From NCBI RefSeq assembly GCF_000800805.1, contig NZ_CP010070.1, forward strand, positions 434,001 to 498,000: a DNA stretch of 64,000 nucleotides, written 5' to 3'. Every line of letters begins with the position of its first letter. The stretch's first letter is position 1. The DNA is from Candidatus Methanoplasma termitum. GTDB taxonomy: Archaea; Thermoplasmatota; Thermoplasmata; Methanomassiliicoccales; Methanomethylophilaceae. The position numbers were made by a program, and so were the translations under genes. Of this stretch, positions 1-8,244 are shown in pieces. The notes under the pieces are model-generated. The model made no database searches and was not told the origin of the DNA. It was given only the letters and a program-made list of their open reading frames with translations.

Positions 1-1
1 C

Positions 2-778
2 GACCTCCTGCTTCTTATGACAAAGGACCCTCGCCCGTTGATCCCGTTCATTGAAGAGTTAAAGGAAATGAAGATGAACATCGGATTCCAGATAACCATC
101 ACGCCATACGGAAAGGACATCGAACCCGGGGTCCCGGACAAAGCGGACATCGCAGAAGCTTTTAGGACGATATCGAGGACGATCGGGAAAGAGAGAATGA
201 TCTGGAGATATGACCCGGTCATCCTGAACGATAAATTCGATGTAAGATATCATCAGAGGAAGTTCGAGGTTCTGTGCAGAGAACTGTCGGGATATACTGA
301 ACGTTGCATATTCAGCTTCGTCGAGGAGCATGACAAGCTGAAGGGATACTACTCGAACGGCAGATTACGGAACATATCGCCGGAAGAGGCGGATGATATC
401 GGCAGAGTGCTGTCGGACACAGCACGTGACAGCGGGATAGAACTGAGTATTTGTTGCTCCGAATACGATCTCACAAAATACGGGATATCGTCGAGAGGGT
501 GCATCGACAAGGAGCAGATGAAAGCGCTGGGTGTTCCTTACGAAGAGATGCAGACCCCCATACGGGACAGATGCAAGTGTGTGAGGAACATCGACATCGG
601 AGAATACGATACGTGCGACCATGACTGCATCTATTGTTATGCGAACCGAACTCCGGGAGGGATCAGGAGTCAGAAACAGTACGACCCCGAAAGCAAGATC
701 CTCTTCGGAACCCTTCACAGAACGGACAAGATCGTCGAGCTCGCTTCGAACAAGAACTCAAAGATCACCGATTTCTGA
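2..778 (+). CDS. DUF1848 family protein (5' end outside window)
   Basis: The reading frame is open from base 2 (D-L-L-L-L before the first Met at 17), so the N-terminus lies upstream of the window. The C-terminal part has the DUF1848 hallmark: a C-K-C pair, then TCDHDCIYCYAN, a CX3CX2C cluster resembling a radical-SAM Fe-S site. DUF1848 proteins are about 290-320 residues; 258 are present, so roughly 40 are missing. The family has no established reaction. The gene converges on the next one and their 3' ends overlap by 21 bases. Family assignment is good; biochemical function is unknown. Confidence 0.75.
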   Translation, partial: DLLLLMTKDPRPLIPFIEELKEMKMNIGFQITITPYGKDIEPGVPDKADIAEAFRTISRTIGKERMIWRYDPVILNDKFDVRYHQRKFEVLCRELSGYTERCIFSFVEEHDKLKGYYSNGRLRNISPEEADDIGRVLSDTARDSGIELSICCSEYDLTKYGISSRGCIDKEQMKALGVPYEEMQTPIRDRCKCVRNIDIGEYDTCDHDCIYCYANRTPGGIRSQKQYDPESKILFGTLHRTDKIVELASNKNSKITDF

Positions 779-1792
779 ACCTTCACTCTCAAGCTCGCGC
801 CTCATCCTCTTCTTTGTGAACAGGACCGAATCCATGAACACCACCCAGAGCGTCTCCATTATGACGGATACCGCAACGGCTACCATAGCCGTCGAAACGG
901 CAACCGGACCACCTATCGGAGCCATGACAGCGATGCAGAGTGCGATGGCGATCCCTTTGTTCTTGTAGGACATTATCAGGATATCCGTGACCCTCTGGGA
1001 CCATCCGATACCCATGCGTTTTTCGATTACCTCTACTGCATTGCCCATTCCGTAAGTTCTGAGAGCGCCAACCAGCAGGAACACCGCCACGATCATCAGA
1101 GCATTCTCTCCCGCCGGGAACTTTGTCGAGCTGACCGACATCCAGACAAGGAATCCGATTATGCAATTCAGAACGACCGCCATCACTGTCTTGTTCATCT
1201 TTGCCTTTGTTATGAATCTAGATACCAAAAGCGGGATACCGACGCACTCGATCACAGTGATGATGAGGTCCTTCATGTCGACTTGGCTTCCCAGCAGGAT
1301 GAAGACGATGAAAGGTATCCAGACAAGAGAAACAACATATGTATATATCGTCGCACGGCAGGCGTGTTCCATGTCCCCCCTCAGAATGAACGAAAGGGGC
1401 GCGACGGATGCGGCAAAGGGTGTCGCCGCAATGAAGACAAGCCCGGGCGCATAATCGCGGAACATTTCTGTATCCTTAAGTAATAAATATCCCAAGAGGG
1501 GGAAGATCGATGCCAATACCAATCCGAGCACCAACGCTCTTACGATGGCCATCGGGTTCTTCGCAGGGCTCAGATTCTTACTGGGTATCCTTGACAGGGA
1601 GATCGTCATCATGACCGCAAGCAGGAATATCGTCAGGTTGCTGGTGACGTTGGTGTTAAACCCATTTGGCAGTAAGAAATCATGGTAAAAACCAGAGAAG
1701 TTCGTGACAAGAGCTACGAGCAGAGCAGCCGCCATCATGAAGGCGCTGCTCGTCAGGAGTTTTATCGCCGGACGCATAATTATTGAAAGCAT
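758..1792 (-). CDS. BASS/SLC10-like membrane transporter
   Basis: A 344-residue protein with about nine or ten hydrophobic segments and a charged C-terminal tail, as in the bile acid:sodium symporter (BASS)/Acr3 superfamily. The segment around NKGIAIALCIAV resembles the conserved helix-break region of that superfamily. Substrate cannot be told; pantothenate, organic anions or keto acids are possible. A TATA-like AAATATAAC at about 1796-1804 is only a few bases before the ATG at 1792 but about 25 before an in-frame ATG at 1777 (MRPAIK), so a leaderless start at 1777 is plausible. A second distantly similar transporter lies at 54457-55392. Confidence 0.6.
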   Translation of the reverse strand: MLSIIMRPAIKLLTSSAFMMAAALLVALVTNFSGFYHDFLLPNGFNTNVTSNLTIFLLAVMMTISLSRIPSKNLSPAKNPMAIVRALVLGLVLASIFPLLGYLLLKDTEMFRDYAPGLVFIAATPFAASVAPLSFILRGDMEHACRATIYTYVVSLVWIPFIVFILLGSQVDMKDLIITVIECVGIPLLVSRFITKAKMNKTVMAVVLNCIIGFLVWMSVSSTKFPAGENALMIVAVFLLVGALRTYGMGNAVEVIEKRMGIGWSQRVTDILIMSYKNKGIAIALCIAVMAPIGGPVAVSTAMVAVAVSVIMETLWVVFMDSVLFTKKRMRRELESEGSEIGDL

Positions 1793-1851
1793 AGGTTATA
1801 TTTCAAAGCATATGCGCAAAATAGATAATATTGAAGAGAGTCATGTAAATA

Positions 1852-2787
1852 ATGGCTGATGTCAAGAGTGTGAGGCCTGGGTGGTACAACGCATTCAGAC
1901 CATGGTCTCTGCACGGTGCGGTGATACCCGTCCTCATCGGAGGCGCAGTAGCTTATTACGATGGTTATCTGGACCAAACGAATTGGTGGATATTCGTCAT
2001 GGTACTGATATGCGGTATCCTGCTGCAGTCTGCGGCCAACCTCCTGAACACATATGGGGATTATGTAAGGGGCACGGATACCGTCGACACTCTCGAAGAC
2101 CGTTCAAGGTCTCCCGAACTCGTAACCGGAACGCTGAGACCGAAGGCGATATTCATGGCTGGCCTGGCATGTCTGGGTATAACGGCGCTGTGCGGAGTTG
2201 TCTTCATCTGGTACATAGGATGGGGGATACTGTTCTTCGGGATACTCGGCATCGCTGGCGCAGGCCTGTATACCGTCGGCATCTCATACAAATATCATGC
2301 GATGGGCCTGATCAGCGTGTTCTTCATGATGGGGATACTGATGCCATTAGGAACATACTATGTCCTTTCGGGGGAGATGTCTTACGTTGTTCTTCTGATG
2401 TCCCTGCCCAATGCATTTGTTCTGACGGCCGTTCTCAGCGGCAACGAAACAAGAGATTATTATGAGGACAAACAGGCGGGGGTCAGAACGCTCTCCAGCT
2501 TCTTGTCGTACGAAGGAAGTCTGAGGCTGTACTTGGTACTCAACGCAATAGCTTTCCCCGTATTGCTTGTGCTTATCGTATTCCAAACGATCCCCTGGGC
2601 ATGCGCCCTTGCATTCATCACGCTTATCAACATGTATCTATTGTACGGAAATGCGAAAGGGGCACCAAACGACAAGAAAAAGAGCAGGCTTCTTGTGCCT
2701 TTATCTTTCAGGATGAACTGGCATTTCGGACTCCTTCTTGTGGCAGGATACTTAATAGGGCAGTACATCATCCCCGGAGCATTCTGA
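1852..2787 (+). CDS. menA: UbiA-family prenyltransferase, MenA-like
   Basis: A 311-residue polytopic membrane protein of the UbiA superfamily. Both Asp-rich substrate motifs are visible: NLLNTYGDYVRGTD near residue 65 (prenyl diphosphate and Mg2+ binding) and NETRDYYEDKQAGVRTL near residue 200, the pattern typical of MenA (1,4-dihydroxy-2-naphthoate prenyltransferase). It overlaps the next gene, a UbiE/MenG-like methyltransferase, by one base (TGATG), so the two are surely co-translated. Together they would prenylate and then methylate an aromatic ring to make a lipid quinone or related redox carrier. No other menaquinone gene is in view, and the true head group is unknown. TATA-like sequence about 25 bases upstream suggests a leaderless mRNA. 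Confidence 0.8.
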   Translation: MADVKSVRPGWYNAFRPWSLHGAVIPVLIGGAVAYYDGYLDQTNWWIFVMVLICGILLQSAANLLNTYGDYVRGTDTVDTLEDRSRSPELVTGTLRPKAIFMAGLACLGITALCGVVFIWYIGWGILFFGILGIAGAGLYTVGISYKYHAMGLISVFFMMGILMPLGTYYVLSGEMSYVVLLMSLPNAFVLTAVLSGNETRDYYEDKQAGVRTLSSFLSYEGSLRLYLVLNAIAFPVLLVLIVFQTIPWACALAFITLINMYLLYGNAKGAPNDKKKSRLLVPLSFRMNWHFGLLLVAGYLIGQYIIPGAF

Positions 2788-3542
2788 TGGAAGAAGAACT
2801 AAGACCTAACGGCACCCAATTCGAGGGTAAAGAAGAGTATGTCAAGGAGGTCTTCACCGAGATAGCGTCATATTATGACGAGATGAATGAACTTATGTCG
2901 ATGGGTATGATCAAAAGATGGCATAGATTCATGATGAAAAAGGCCGGGGACATCGATTCAAAGATATGCCTGGACATAGGCACAGGTACGGGCGAGATCG
3001 CTTTCCTTCTTGCAAAGAACGTCGGAAAGGACGGCAAAGTTTACGGTGTCGATATAACTCCCAGAATGTTAGAACATGCCGATATGAAAATGAAGGAACA
3101 GGATATCCCGAGACCGATCATATTCGAGGTGGGTGACGCCCTGTCGTTGAGATTCCAAGACGGTTATTTCGATGTTGTGACCTCCGGATACATGCTCAGG
3201 AACGTCACCGACATTCAAAAAGCGATTAACGAGATGTTCAGAGTACTGAAGCCCGGAGGAAGGGCAGTGGTCGCGGAGCTTTCGAAGCCGAATAACAGAT
3301 TTATAAGATTCTTCTACAACTTATACATGAATCACAGAGTGTACTGGCTCGGAAAGAAGTACGGCGGCGGTAAGAAGATCAACGGGAAAGAGCCGGCATA
3401 TGAGTGGCTGACATCGTCGATAGAAGGGTTCCCTCACGGGAAAGAGATGACAGATAAGTTCAAAAAGGCCGGGTTCGAAGACGCACAGTATTTCGTTAAA
3501 TCATTGGGTGCCGTGAACATCTATCTGGGTATAAAGAAGTGA
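2787..3542 (+). CDS. ubiE: UbiE/MenG-like SAM-dependent methyltransferase
   Basis: A 251-residue class I methyltransferase. The start is the ATG overlapping the menA stop (ATGA at 2784-2789 region), which begins MEEELRPNG; longer upstream reading would run through menA. Motif I (LDIGTGTGEIAFLL, around residue 60) binds SAM, and the UbiE-type signature around SGYMLRNVTD and RVLKPGGRAVV is clear. UbiE/MenG C-methylates demethylmenaquinone or the ubiquinone precursor. Coupling to menA supports late steps of a membrane redox-lipid pathway; the exact substrate is inference. Confidence 0.82.
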   Translation: MEEELRPNGTQFEGKEEYVKEVFTEIASYYDEMNELMSMGMIKRWHRFMMKKAGDIDSKICLDIGTGTGEIAFLLAKNVGKDGKVYGVDITPRMLEHADMKMKEQDIPRPIIFEVGDALSLRFQDGYFDVVTSGYMLRNVTDIQKAINEMFRVLKPGGRAVVAELSKPNNRFIRFFYNLYMNHRVYWLGKKYGGGKKINGKEPAYEWLTSSIEGFPHGKEMTDKFKKAGFEDAQYFVKSLGAVNIYLGIKK

Positions 3543-3550
3543 GCCGAAGC

Positions 3551-4963
3551 TCACTTCTTCTCAAGTTTGCTGTTGTAGAAAGCAAGTATGGCTTTGTACA
3601 AAAGATACACATCGGTCTTGGATGCGATCTCGAACGGAGAGTGCATCGACAGCACGGGCACGCCGATATCTACTGTATCCAGATTGTGGACTGATATGTC
3701 TGCGGCGATGGTCCCTCCGCCTCCGATATCCACCTTCCCCAACTCTCCCACCTGCCACGGGATCCCATTCTCATCCAATATCTTCCTCAGGAATCCCATC
3801 GTCTCTGCGGAAGCGTCGTTCGTGGAGTATTTTCCTCTGCTTCCGGTGTATTTCGATACCACCGGCCCGCGGTTGAGGAACGAGCAGTTCGTCTTCTCAA
3901 ACACATCTCCGAACGCCGGGTCTATGGCCGCATTGACATCGCATGAGAGGCAGAATGACTTTTTAAGCACATGGCGGACCTGCAGTCCGTATGCAGAAAC
4001 AAAATCCTCTATGAAATCCCTGAAGAAGAAGGACCGCATTCCCGACGGCCCGTCGGATCCGGTCTCTTCCTTGTCTGCGAAGACAGTAATCGTTGTGAAC
4101 TCCGGCTCTTTGCAATCGATCTCGGCCATGAAGTTGGCGAACGCGCATGAACTGTCATCCTGTCCGTATGCTCCGACCATTGATCTGTCGAGTCCCACAT
4201 CCTGCGGTTTGAACGCGGGTACCGCACACAACTCTGCGGAAAGGAAATCTTTCTCCACGATCCCGTATTTCTCATTGAGCAGATTCATTATGTTCAGTTT
4301 CACTTTGCCTACGACCTTCTCATCTCCGAAAGGCCAGCACCCGACGAGTATGTTTAGCTGCTCCCCTTCGATTATTTCGGGGGCCGGCTTCTTCATCTGA
4401 TTCTGGGCAAGGTGCGGTAGCAGATCGGTGACGCAGAACGATGGGTCGCCCTCATCCTCTCCGATCTTGATCTTCACTGTCTTGCCGTTCGTAAGCGTTA
4501 CGACTCCATGCAAGGACAACGGAATGGCGGCCCATTGGTATTTCTTGATACCGCCGTAGTAGTGTGTCTTGAAATAAGCCATGTCGGTGTCTTCGAACAA
4601 TGGGTTCGGTTTGAAATCCAGCCTGGGGCTGTCTATATGGCTCACACCGATCCTGAGGCCCTCGGATATAGGTCTCTTTCCGACTGTCACCATTATGAGG
4701 GATTTGTCCCTGTTGTTCATGTAGAATTTGTTGCCGGGAGTGTATTTCTTTCCCATCTGGAATTCTTTGTAGCCTTTCTTTTTCAGGATCGGTATTGTGT
4801 AATCCACAACTTCCCTTTCCGTTTTTTGGCACAGGAATTTTTTATAATCTTCACAGAACTCAATGGCTTTGTCAAGCAGAGACCCATCGGTCTCCCCAAG
4901 GTTCTTCGGTTTCATCAGAAGTCTTTCTGCCAGTTTCTGTCCTTCGCTTTTTTTATCTGCCAT
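3551..4963 (-). CDS. M18 family aminopeptidase
   Basis: A 470-residue zinc aminopeptidase of family M18 (aspartyl aminopeptidase/aminopeptidase I group), of usual length. Metal and catalytic motifs are in order: SHIDSPRLDF at 108-117 (first zinc His), GAYGQDD near 264-270 (bridging Asp), DKEETGSDGPSGM at 297-309 (catalytic and zinc-binding Glu), SCDVNAAIDP, and SMHSPFEIASKTDVY near the C-terminus (last zinc His). No signal peptide, so cytosolic; it trims N-terminal residues from peptides. It converges with ubiE, whose stop is only nine bases away. Confidence 0.88.
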   Translation of the reverse strand: MADKKSEGQKLAERLLMKPKNLGETDGSLLDKAIEFCEDYKKFLCQKTEREVVDYTIPILKKKGYKEFQMGKKYTPGNKFYMNNRDKSLIMVTVGKRPISEGLRIGVSHIDSPRLDFKPNPLFEDTDMAYFKTHYYGGIKKYQWAAIPLSLHGVVTLTNGKTVKIKIGEDEGDPSFCVTDLLPHLAQNQMKKPAPEIIEGEQLNILVGCWPFGDEKVVGKVKLNIMNLLNEKYGIVEKDFLSAELCAVPAFKPQDVGLDRSMVGAYGQDDSSCAFANFMAEIDCKEPEFTTITVFADKEETGSDGPSGMRSFFFRDFIEDFVSAYGLQVRHVLKKSFCLSCDVNAAIDPAFGDVFEKTNCSFLNRGPVVSKYTGSRGKYSTNDASAETMGFLRKILDENGIPWQVGELGKVDIGGGGTIAADISVHNLDTVDIGVPVLSMHSPFEIASKTDVYLLYKAILAFYNSKLEKK

Positions 4964-5064
4964 GACCCTTAATTATTGGCTGATTACTTGATTGTTGTGT
5001 ATGTAAAAAGAAAAAGATTATGCCCCACACTATGGGCTCAAATCACCGCAGGGCACAAAAAGGA

Positions 5065-5523
5065 TCAGACATACAGACGCACAGTATATTTGCCATCAGC
5101 GTAAGTGGTTATTGTTTTACTATCCTGTACCTGACTGCTCCCCTTTAGAGTAACGCTTACGCTCATACTCTTACCTGTTGTTGATGAGGTGTATTTGTAA
5201 TCATTAACGTTATGGAATGTGGAGCCAGGTGTAATATTGTTGTAGGTCATGTAAAATTTCCCATCGATATATACATCAGCGCTGACGGTCATTGAACGTG
5301 TGGAAGTTATTTCTATCTGAATGAGGGCGGGATGCTCTGCGTTATATTCTAGATCGTATAGTTCTTTGAGCTTATCGAGTTGAGAAGGATCTATTGCATG
5401 AGGGTCGAAAGTACTCACGGTGTGATGAGCAGTCGCTTTGCCGAACATAGCAATGCATGTTGCCGCAATCACGATGACTGTTAATACCCACCGATATGAT
5501 TTTTTTGGAGATTCTTCTGCCAT
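5065..5523 (-). CDS. small membrane-anchored secreted protein, unknown function
   Basis: Not recognised. Starting at the ATG at 5523 it is 152 residues: a short basic N-terminus (MAEESPKKSYR), one hydrophobic helix, then a Ser/Thr-rich beta-like ectodomain of about 110 residues. An in-frame ATG at 5553 would add ten residues encoded across a run of ten C. However TATAAATT (coding strand) at 5550-5543 lies about 24 bases before the 5523 ATG, so a leaderless start at 5523 is more likely and the C tract would then sit between TATA box and start. Extracellular or pilin-like role is possible; no prepilin motif is convincing. Confidence 0.55.
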   Translation of the reverse strand: MAEESPKKSYRWVLTVIVIAATCIAMFGKATAHHTVSTFDPHAIDPSQLDKLKELYDLEYNAEHPALIQIEITSTRSMTVSADVYIDGKFYMTYNNITPGSTFHNVNDYKYTSSTTGKSMSVSVTLKGSSQVQDSKTITTYADGKYTVRLYV

Positions 5524-5551
5524 AATCCTATAGGGGGGGGGGAATTTATAC
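5523..5551 (-). promoter_or_regulatory. core promoter containing a C10 tract
   Basis: On the coding strand TATAAATT (5550-5543) is followed at once by ten C (5542-5533) and then TATAGGATT before the ATG at 5523. The TATA-to-start distance is about 24 bases, the archaeal optimum for a leaderless transcript. Slippage in the C tract would change that spacing. Confidence 0.5.
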
Positions 5552-5561
5552 ATTACTCTCG

Positions 5562-7439
5562 TTATTTTTTTTGTAATTCAAGATCCTTCAGTTGAGACCT
5601 ATATTTCGATATCCTTAACATGCGGATCGAGTTCAATATCGCAATGACCGCGACACCCACATCGGCAAACACAGCTTCGACCAGAGTTATATGACCCAAT
5701 GCGCCCAACGCCAGGAACAATACCTTGACGCTTAATGCGAAAACAATATTCTGGAAAGCAATGGATCTGGTCTTTTTTGATATCTTGATCGCGATCGGGA
5801 CCTTAGATGGCATATCGTCCATGATGACGATATCCGCCGCTTCAATCGCCGCATCTGATCCCATAGCCCCCATGGCTATACCCACATCCGATCGCGCAAG
5901 CGAAGGCGAATCGTTAATACCGTCGCCGACAAATGCGACCGATCTGCCTTCCGAGAGCAGCCTTTCGACTATCGATATCTTATCGCCGGGAAGAAGATCC
6001 GCGTATACATCATCTATCCCTATCGATTCGCCGACATGTTCTCCGACTATCTCGATATCTCCCGTGAGCATTGCGATATTCTTTATGCCGGCATCCTTCA
6101 GCATCGAAACGGCCTGTAAGGAATCATGCCTGATGCGGTCGGTTATCACGATGCATCCTCTGTAAACGCCGTCCACTCCGACGTATATCACCGTTCCGAA
6201 AATATCCGGTCTTTCAAAAACGATGTTTTCGGCAGACATTAAAGACTCGTTCCCGAGGAGAACATTGCGCCCGCCCACCGATGCCTTTACTCCCTTCCCT
6301 CCGATCTCTTCCACCGAACCGACGATCGAACCGTCTATTTCTCCGCTGTATGTGTTTTTTATACTGACGGCCACAGGGTGGTTCGAGTGGAACTCGGCAT
6401 GGGCAGCGATCCTAAGCAGCTCCTCTTCCGAAATATCGTCGGGAATGATACTTTCAACATCAAAAGTTCCTTCCGTGAGCGTTCCGGTCTTGTCGAAGAC
6501 CACGGTGTCAACTTTGGAAAGAGCATCCAGGTAATTGCCGCCTTTGATCAATATGCCCAGACGCGACGCCCCTCCGATGCCTCCGAAGAACGCAAGCGGT
6601 ATCGAGATGACCAACGCGCACGGGCAGGAGATCACCAGGAATGTGAGCGCCCTGTATATCCAGATGTCGAACGCTTCGCTTAGGATGATCGGGGGAAGAA
6701 AAGCAAGCAAAAGAGCGCCGAGGACGACGAGCGGAGTGTAATATCTTGCGAATTTTGTCACAAAATTCTCGGACTTGGATTTTGCTTCGTATGCGTTCTC
6801 GATCATGTCGATTATTCTGGATGCGGTCGAGTCGGCGTACAGGGACGTTACCCGCACTGTCAGTACGCCGTTGACCGAAATACATCCGCTCAACACTGTA
6901 TCTCCGACCGTTGCTTTTCTGGGAACGGATTCTCCGGTTATCGAGGAGGTATCGATCATTGACGAACCTTCTGTGATTATGCCGTCCAAAGGCACTCTTT
7001 CGCCTGGCCTGATAACAATAAGGTCATCGATCATCACCTTTTCGGGCTCAGATCCGACGATCTCTCCGTCTTTAAGGAGATTCACGCTTTCCGGAAGCAG
7101 GTCTGTCAGAGACGATATCGATCTTCTCGAACGGTCGACGGCATAGTCCTCGAACAATTCTCCGACCTGATAGAAAAGGAGTATAGCAATGCCTTCCGGG
7201 GCTTGTCCTACGGCAAAAGCACCGATCGATGCCACGGTCATAAGGAAATTCTCATCGAAAGGCTGCCGATTCCATATCGCTTTCAAAAATCGGATGAACA
7301 CGGGGTATCCGGCTATGACGTAAGATGCAAGGAATACGATCAGATTCACATTATACTCAAAACCGGAGAATATCCCGATCACAAGCAATATCCCCGAGAC
7401 GATCACCCTTACAATCGTGGTCGCTCCGAACAAGGTCAC
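5562..7439 (-). CDS. cadA: P1B-type heavy-metal ATPase (Zn2+/Cd2+/Pb2+ exporter)
   Basis: A 625-residue P1B ATPase. The membrane metal site CPC is at 272-274 inside SCPCALV, the phosphorylation site DKTGT at 316-320, TGES of the actuator domain at 168-171, and GDGINDSPSLA in the hinge. The final helix carries an Asp-Val-Gly pattern (ADVGVAV), which with CPC points to the P1B-2 (Zn/Cd/Pb) class rather than copper. It has no N-terminal HMA domain; a separate HMA protein is encoded just upstream with a four-base overlap (ATGA), so the metal-binding domain has been split off. The ArsR regulator forms the first gene of the operon. Confidence 0.88.
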   Translation of the reverse strand: MTLFGATTIVRVIVSGILLVIGIFSGFEYNVNLIVFLASYVIAGYPVFIRFLKAIWNRQPFDENFLMTVASIGAFAVGQAPEGIAILLFYQVGELFEDYAVDRSRRSISSLTDLLPESVNLLKDGEIVGSEPEKVMIDDLIVIRPGERVPLDGIITEGSSMIDTSSITGESVPRKATVGDTVLSGCISVNGVLTVRVTSLYADSTASRIIDMIENAYEAKSKSENFVTKFARYYTPLVVLGALLLAFLPPIILSEAFDIWIYRALTFLVISCPCALVISIPLAFFGGIGGASRLGILIKGGNYLDALSKVDTVVFDKTGTLTEGTFDVESIIPDDISEEELLRIAAHAEFHSNHPVAVSIKNTYSGEIDGSIVGSVEEIGGKGVKASVGGRNVLLGNESLMSAENIVFERPDIFGTVIYVGVDGVYRGCIVITDRIRHDSLQAVSMLKDAGIKNIAMLTGDIEIVGEHVGESIGIDDVYADLLPGDKISIVERLLSEGRSVAFVGDGINDSPSLARSDVGIAMGAMGSDAAIEAADIVIMDDMPSKVPIAIKISKKTRSIAFQNIVFALSVKVLFLALGALGHITLVEAVFADVGVAVIAILNSIRMLRISKYRSQLKDLELQKK

Positions 7440-7663
7440 ACCTTTCTCATCCTTACATCCGGTTCGATCTTTCTGATCATTTTTTCAGCTTCCGCTTCGA
7501 TCGACTTTATTTTCGTTTCGTCCGCTTCGATCGTCATCCTCGTTGTCATGAAAACGATGCTTGCGGACGATACGCCGTCTATTTTACTGATCGCTCTTTC
7601 CATTTTTGCTGCACATGCGGCGCAGCCGAGGTTCTCAAGACGGTAAGTGAATTTCATTATCAT
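7436..7663 (-). CDS. stand-alone heavy-metal-associated (HMA) domain protein
   Basis: A 75-residue ferredoxin-like HMA domain (beta-alpha-beta-beta-alpha-beta). Cys14 and Cys17 in NLGCAACAAK form the CXXC metal site; the usual MXCXXC Met is replaced by Leu-Gly. It is sandwiched between the ArsR gene (four-base overlap) and the ATPase (four-base overlap), so it probably delivers metal to, or regulates, the pump that lacks its own HMA domain. Confidence 0.8.
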   Translation of the reverse strand: MIMKFTYRLENLGCAACAAKMERAISKIDGVSSASIVFMTTRMTIEADETKIKSIEAEAEKMIRKIEPDVRMRKV

Positions 7664-8010
7664 TCCTCCATATGCTCCAGTAATACGTCCAGCAGGATCT
7701 TCACATGGTGGTCATCCAGTGAATAATAGATGTTCCTGCCTTCTCTTCTCGCCTTGACCAAATGCGCCTGCCTGAGTGTCTTAAGCTGATGTGAGACGGC
7801 GGACACGGACATACCGAGAAGTTCTGATATACAGCAAACGCAGACCTCTCCGCCGCCGATTGCCCACAGGATCTTAATCCTCGTCGGGTCGGAAACGACC
7901 TTAAAAAGCTCGGAAAGCTCTTTTGCGGTCTTTTCATCCGGAACATGACTCTGTCCTCTCTTTACAAGCGCGTCATGTTCCTCTCCGAGATGTTCTTTGT
8001 GTGCTGTCAT
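7660..8010 (-). CDS. ArsR/SmtB family metal-sensing repressor (CadC/SmtB-like)
   Basis: A 116-residue winged-helix repressor starting at the ATG at 8010. Two metal sites can be read. Cys57/Cys59/Cys60 in EVCVCCISELL match the CadC alpha3N site. Asp100, His102, His113 and Glu116 match the alpha5 zinc pattern DXHX10HX2E of SmtB/CzrA exactly. The recognition helix is MSVSAVSHQLKTL. An in-frame TTG at 8040 would add ten residues but lies upstream of the expected transcription start and within the operator, so I reject it. It most likely represses its own operon (HMA protein and ATPase) until Zn2+, Cd2+ or Pb2+ binds. Confidence 0.87.
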   Translation of the reverse strand: MTAHKEHLGEEHDALVKRGQSHVPDEKTAKELSELFKVVSDPTRIKILWAIGGGEVCVCCISELLGMSVSAVSHQLKTLRQAHLVKARREGRNIYYSLDDHHVKILLDVLLEHMEE

Positions 8011-8060
8011 GATATTCACATTACTTGAACAGTTGAACAACCATTCAAATATATTTATGT
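8011..8060 (-). promoter_or_regulatory. promoter and ArsR-type operator of the metal cassette
   Basis: Coding-strand ATAAATATAT (about 8057-8048) is a TATA box about 25 bases before a start near 8027. Overlapping its downstream edge is the inverted repeat TTGAA-N6-TTCAA (8033-8048), with a further TTGAACA half-site at 8025-8031. This matches the TGAA..TTCA operators bound by SmtB/CadC-type repressors and would block transcription factor B or polymerase. Confidence 0.6.
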
Positions 8061-8244
8061 GATATAATACTTCCCATAATCCGAAAGTCGAAATATTTTA
8101 TGCGATTGGTCCTTAATCGTACACAGTGTGCATCTATGAAAATAATGCGTTGCTTCCAGGTTCTATGAAAAAGTCGCACTTTTTAGTAAAGGAAAGGAGA
8201 AAAGGAAAAATTGTAAAAGGTTTTTTTAGGTTTGTTCGAATAGC

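Noticed and set aside
8011-8040. TTG start at 8040 for the ArsR regulator
   Set aside because: It would put the start upstream of the expected transcript start and inside the operator; ATG 8010 fits the TATA spacing.
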